Source: JAPOKJ01 sp031421635 (GTDB lineage Bacteria; Pseudomonadota; Gammaproteobacteria; Burkholderiales; Burkholderiaceae_E). From it: a stretch of DNA of 64,000 nucleotides. Position numbers and translations under genes: made by a program. The notes below the pieces were generated by a model. The model was not told where the DNA came from and made no database searches. It saw only the letters and a program-made list of their open reading frames with translations. The DNA lies in assembly GCA_031421635.1 (NCBI GenBank), contig JANOPA010000125.1, positions 1 through 64,000 on the forward strand, written 5' to 3'. Shown here in pieces: positions 61,197 to 64,000 of this stretch (position 1 is its first letter; each line of letters starts with the position of its first letter).

Positions 61197-62911
61197 GGTT
61201 GCGCGCCGCGTACTAGGCGGCCAGGCAGAGCACCTGTCGCCTCGCCGTTCTGCATGACGACGTCCCCATTCACGAGCGTCGCTAAATAGCCAGACGGATG
61301 CTGTATCAAGCGACGACCGCCCGCGGGTAAATCATAGGTCATTTCGGGTGCTGAGAGCCCGAGTTTGTCAAAGTCAATCAAATTGATATCCGCACGCATG
61401 CCGGGCAAAATGGCGCCCCGATCCCGCAGGCCCATGCCAAGCGCATTTCTTTGAGTTTGTGCATGCACTAAGAATTCGAGGCTCAGCTTTGGGCCACGCG
61501 CGCGATCCCGTGCCCAATGAGTGAGCAAGAAGGTTGGGTAGCTCGCATCGCAAATGTAGCCAACATGCGCGCCGCCATCACCCAGCCCAAGCAGGGTTGC
61601 GGGATGGGTCAGCATTTCACGCACGGCGTCGAGATTCGACTCGGTATAGTTGTAAAGCGGGAAATAGAATTTCTTTTTGCCGTCGTTTTCGAGCAGTAGG
61701 TCATAAGCTAGATCTTGCGGAGGTCGCCCGAGGCGCTCGGCCAGGGCCGCAACGCTCGTCTGCGGATCCGGCTCGTAATTGGCCGTATCACCGATGGGAA
61801 AAAGCTTGTGCAAGTCTTGTGTAATGCTATCTAGTCTGCGGTTACCGGGCTTGACGGAGGCCTCTTGCAAGATGCGAGTGCGAAGTTGCACATCGCGTAA
61901 GCGCTGCACTCTTTCGGACAGCGGCAAATCAGCCACGCTGAGGTAACCTGGGGTCATGAAGAATGGATGCATCGAGCATTCCAGGCCGTGAATCATGCCA
62001 ATAGGTCGACAAGCCACCTGAGCCTTAATATCCAAGCCTTCCAAACGGGCAGCACTGGTACGCTTCAATACTTCGCGCCAACGCTCTGGCAAGAAGTCAT
62101 GTTGGAGCAGTGTGTAGGAAAGAGGCCGTCCGCTCACACGCGCGCATTCTCGCAGCAGTGAAAACTCTTCATTCAAATCATCGAAATCGGAGATGAGTTG
62201 CAACACACCCTTGCCGGTTTCGCCCACTGCGCGGGCAATGGCGAGCATTTCGTGAAGGGGTGCGCCGAGGCTTGGTACCGGCTCACCACGCTTGGTGCGG
62301 TGAACCACGGCTCTGGACGAGGTGAAGCCGAAGGCTCCCGCTTGTACGGCCTCTTTGGCGAGCGCCGCCATTAGCTTGATATCGTCTTGCGTCGCCGCCT
62401 CGCGCCGAGCTCCGCGTTCACCCATCGTGTAAACGCGCAACGCACCATGCGGAATTTGAGCACCGATATCCATGGAGCGCGGCATGCTCGCCAAGGCATC
62501 AAGGTACTCAGGGAAGGTCTCCCAATCCCAGCGCACACCCTCGTTGAGTACCGCTCCAGGAATGTCCTCCACGCCTTCCATCAACTCAATCATCCATTCA
62601 CGCTGGTGCTTGTGTGCGGGCGCGAAGCCTACTCCGCAGTTACCCATAATGGCAGTCGTGACGCCATTCCAGGACGAGGGTGACATATAAGGGTCCCAGG
62701 TCGCCTGGCCGTCATAGTGGGTGTGAATGTCGACCCAGCCTGGCATGACCAGGAGACCATCGGCATCGATGGTCCGCCGTGCGCCACCAAGGCTAAGTCC
62801 ATCCTTTCCCAGTTCAGTGATGCGACCTTCCTTGATGGCTACATCAGCGCGATAGGGTGCAGCCCCAGTGCCATCAACAATGGTGCCGCCGCGAATGAGG
62901 ATGTCGTTCAT
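61193..62911 (-). CDS. N-acyl-D-amino-acid deacylase family amidohydrolase
   Basis: 572 residues. The beta-sandwich plus metal TIM barrel of D-aminoacylases: LIRGGTIVDGTGA, PGWVDIHTHYDGQATWDP with the His-x-His zinc pair, and MGNCGVGFAPAH with the family's Cys. A later segment LGLGDGGAHVGYICDAS has the Asp/His of the active site, and RGAILPGMRADINLIDFDKLG closes it. Acts on N-acylated D-amino acids or other amides. A Bug receptor lies upstream (about 45 bases), probably in the same unit, and may bring in the substrate. Confidence 0.9.
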   Translation of the reverse strand: MNDILIRGGTIVDGTGAAPYRADVAIKEGRITELGKDGLSLGGARRTIDADGLLVMPGWVDIHTHYDGQATWDPYMSPSSWNGVTTAIMGNCGVGFAPAHKHQREWMIELMEGVEDIPGAVLNEGVRWDWETFPEYLDALASMPRSMDIGAQIPHGALRVYTMGERGARREAATQDDIKLMAALAKEAVQAGAFGFTSSRAVVHRTKRGEPVPSLGAPLHEMLAIARAVGETGKGVLQLISDFDDLNEEFSLLRECARVSGRPLSYTLLQHDFLPERWREVLKRTSAARLEGLDIKAQVACRPIGMIHGLECSMHPFFMTPGYLSVADLPLSERVQRLRDVQLRTRILQEASVKPGNRRLDSITQDLHKLFPIGDTANYEPDPQTSVAALAERLGRPPQDLAYDLLLENDGKKKFYFPLYNYTESNLDAVREMLTHPATLLGLGDGGAHVGYICDASYPTFLLTHWARDRARGPKLSLEFLVHAQTQRNALGMGLRDRGAILPGMRADINLIDFDKLGLSAPEMTYDLPAGGRRLIQHPSGYLATLVNGDVVMQNGEATGALPGRLVRGAQP

Positions 62912-62956
62912 TTCAGTACTCGGGTGAAGTTTGCATTGCGGTGGGTCACGGGCGGA

Positions 62957-63976
62957 TTATTTGTCGGTCCAAGGTAGCTCTTTCCAGAGCTGCCTGAATT
63001 GGGTGTCACCGGCGCGCAGTTCAGCCTCATAGGCGACCGGTCCGAGATAACGCACTGGAGCAAAGGCCCGCTCCGCTTGTGCTCTAAAGGCAGGATCGGC
63101 TGCAGCCTTTTCGATTGCCGTGGCTAGACGCTCGCGAATGGCAGCAGGCAGTCCCTTGGGCGCAGCGATACCGCGCAAAGAGGCCATCTCAAAGTTATAG
63201 CCTTGCTCCTTGAACGTCGGCCATTCGGGCGCAGCCGACATGCGAACGGCGGTCATTTGGCCAAGACAGCGCAGAGGCGAGCCGCCCTTCAGATACTGAA
63301 GCGCCTCACCTACATTAATGGCTGCAACGGTGATGTGCTTGCCGGTAATCGCCGTGCGCGTTTCTGAGCTTCCTTTGAAGGGTACGTGGGTCATCGATAC
63401 GCCCGCACTCTTCTCGAACATGAGCATGGACAGGTGATCGTCGGATCCAATGCCTGTGGTACCTACGGTGACTGCTTTGGGGTTCGCTTTGGCGTGAGTG
63501 GCCAAATCAGAGAGGGTTTTAAACGGACTCTCGGCATGTACACAGAAGGTGCCTGGATCGTCCACGACATTGCCCAGAAACTCAAAACTATTCAATCCCC
63601 AATTCGATTTACGCTCAATGGGAATCGTCATTACCGGCGGCGTGTTGATAAAGCCAATCGTGTAGCCATCGGGTTGAGCCGCTGCGATTGCCCCAAAACC
63701 AATATCGCCCCCCGCTCCGGGCCGGTTGATAATAGTGATACGTGCACCAGCGCCTAATTGTTTTTCTATGAAAGGGGCGATGGCACGAGCAATAATGTCT
63801 GTGCCGCCGCCAGGTGCATAGGCAAGGATCATGTTGATGGGTTGTTCGGGCCAAGCCGCCTGGGCTTGGGAGGGCAAGGCGCAAGTCAGAGTGCACGTCA
63901 ACGCGACGAGCACGGCAAAAGAGCGCGACGCTCTTGAGGTGGGGAGTTGCGAACTTAGAGGGAGTAAGGCGTTCAT
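62957..63976 (-). CDS. Bug-family (TTT-type) periplasmic substrate-binding protein
   Basis: 339 residues. Signal peptide with a hydrophobic core at about 20-36 and cleavage near Ser-Gln-Ala-Gln-Ala. The mature protein begins WPEQPINMILAYAPGGGTDIIARAIA, and continues with IINRPGAGGDIGFGAIA, HVPFKGSSETRTAITG and WPTFKEQGYNFEMASL. Substrate unknown; a carboxylate or amide is likely. It lies upstream of, and reads into, the D-aminoacylase-like gene. Confidence 0.93.
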   Translation of the reverse strand: MNALLPLSSQLPTSRASRSFAVLVALTCTLTCALPSQAQAAWPEQPINMILAYAPGGGTDIIARAIAPFIEKQLGAGARITIINRPGAGGDIGFGAIAAAQPDGYTIGFINTPPVMTIPIERKSNWGLNSFEFLGNVVDDPGTFCVHAESPFKTLSDLATHAKANPKAVTVGTTGIGSDDHLSMLMFEKSAGVSMTHVPFKGSSETRTAITGKHITVAAINVGEALQYLKGGSPLRCLGQMTAVRMSAAPEWPTFKEQGYNFEMASLRGIAAPKGLPAAIRERLATAIEKAAADPAFRAQAERAFAPVRYLGPVAYEAELRAGDTQFRQLWKELPWTDK

Positions 63977-64000
63977 GTGGTTTCCTAGGTCAAAACTGTC

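Overview
The window looks like a chromosomal segment of a betaproteobacterium, most likely Burkholderiales. This is inferred from three intact and two decayed Bug-type (tripartite tricarboxylate transporter) periplasmic receptors, a TctD/TctE-like two-component pair, a phasin, a fused indolepyruvate ferredoxin oxidoreductase, an RHH-less PutA, and a moderately GC-rich base composition judged by eye. No species is assigned.

Layout. 1-5.7 kb (minus strand): a small exported protein, miaB, a TPR/beta-barrel outer-membrane protein resembling Slam/DUF560, and a FecR-domain protein with a long low-complexity Pro/Ala/Ser/Thr tail that runs off the left edge. 5.8-13.3 kb: catabolic genes. A TetR regulator precedes a perfect palindrome, a VOC (HPPD-like) protein and a 3-dehydroshikimate dehydratase-like TIM barrel. 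An IclR regulator fused to an SMP-30-like domain diverges from an L-arabinonate dehydratase-type IlvD/Edd enzyme, followed by an MscS channel. 13.3-20.4 kb: a broken NTF2-like gene, a two-cupin protein, and an ornithine-to-proline-to-glutamate unit (Lrp/AsnC regulator, PutA, ornithine cyclodeaminase). 20.7-23.6 kb: enoyl-CoA hydratase, MhpB-like extradiol dioxygenase, phasin, thioesterase.

23.6-36.5 kb is an accessory region. It holds truncated or frameshifted genes (two Bug receptors, two GFA-family fragments, a ChrB N-terminus, a winged-helix fragment, an orphan Phd-like fragment), an intact VapBC-like toxin-antitoxin pair, a three-gene cassette of unknown function with one frameshift, and a five-gene minus-strand operon encoding a bacterial ubiquitin-like conjugation pathway. 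In transcription order the operon encodes a membrane-anchored zinc ribbon, a ThiF/E1, a beta-grasp Ubl, an E2 with a C-terminal zinc ribbon, and a JAMM peptidase. All expected catalytic residues are visible. This is the most interesting system in the window.

36.7-64 kb returns to housekeeping and catabolic genes: alpha/beta hydrolases, RraA-like protein, three Bug receptors, SSB-like protein, Rad3/DinG-like helicase, YdeI-family protein, tRNA-Met(CAT), TctE/TctD-like pair, PyrF, EamA exporter, a MITE-like palindrome, indolepyruvate oxidoreductase, RhlE-like helicase, RlpA-like protein, transglutaminase-like protein, CysK-like synthase, MFS exporter, 3-hydroxyisobutyrate dehydrogenase-like oxidoreductase and D-aminoacylase-like amidohydrolase. 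All calls were made by eye from the sequence; no database search was run.
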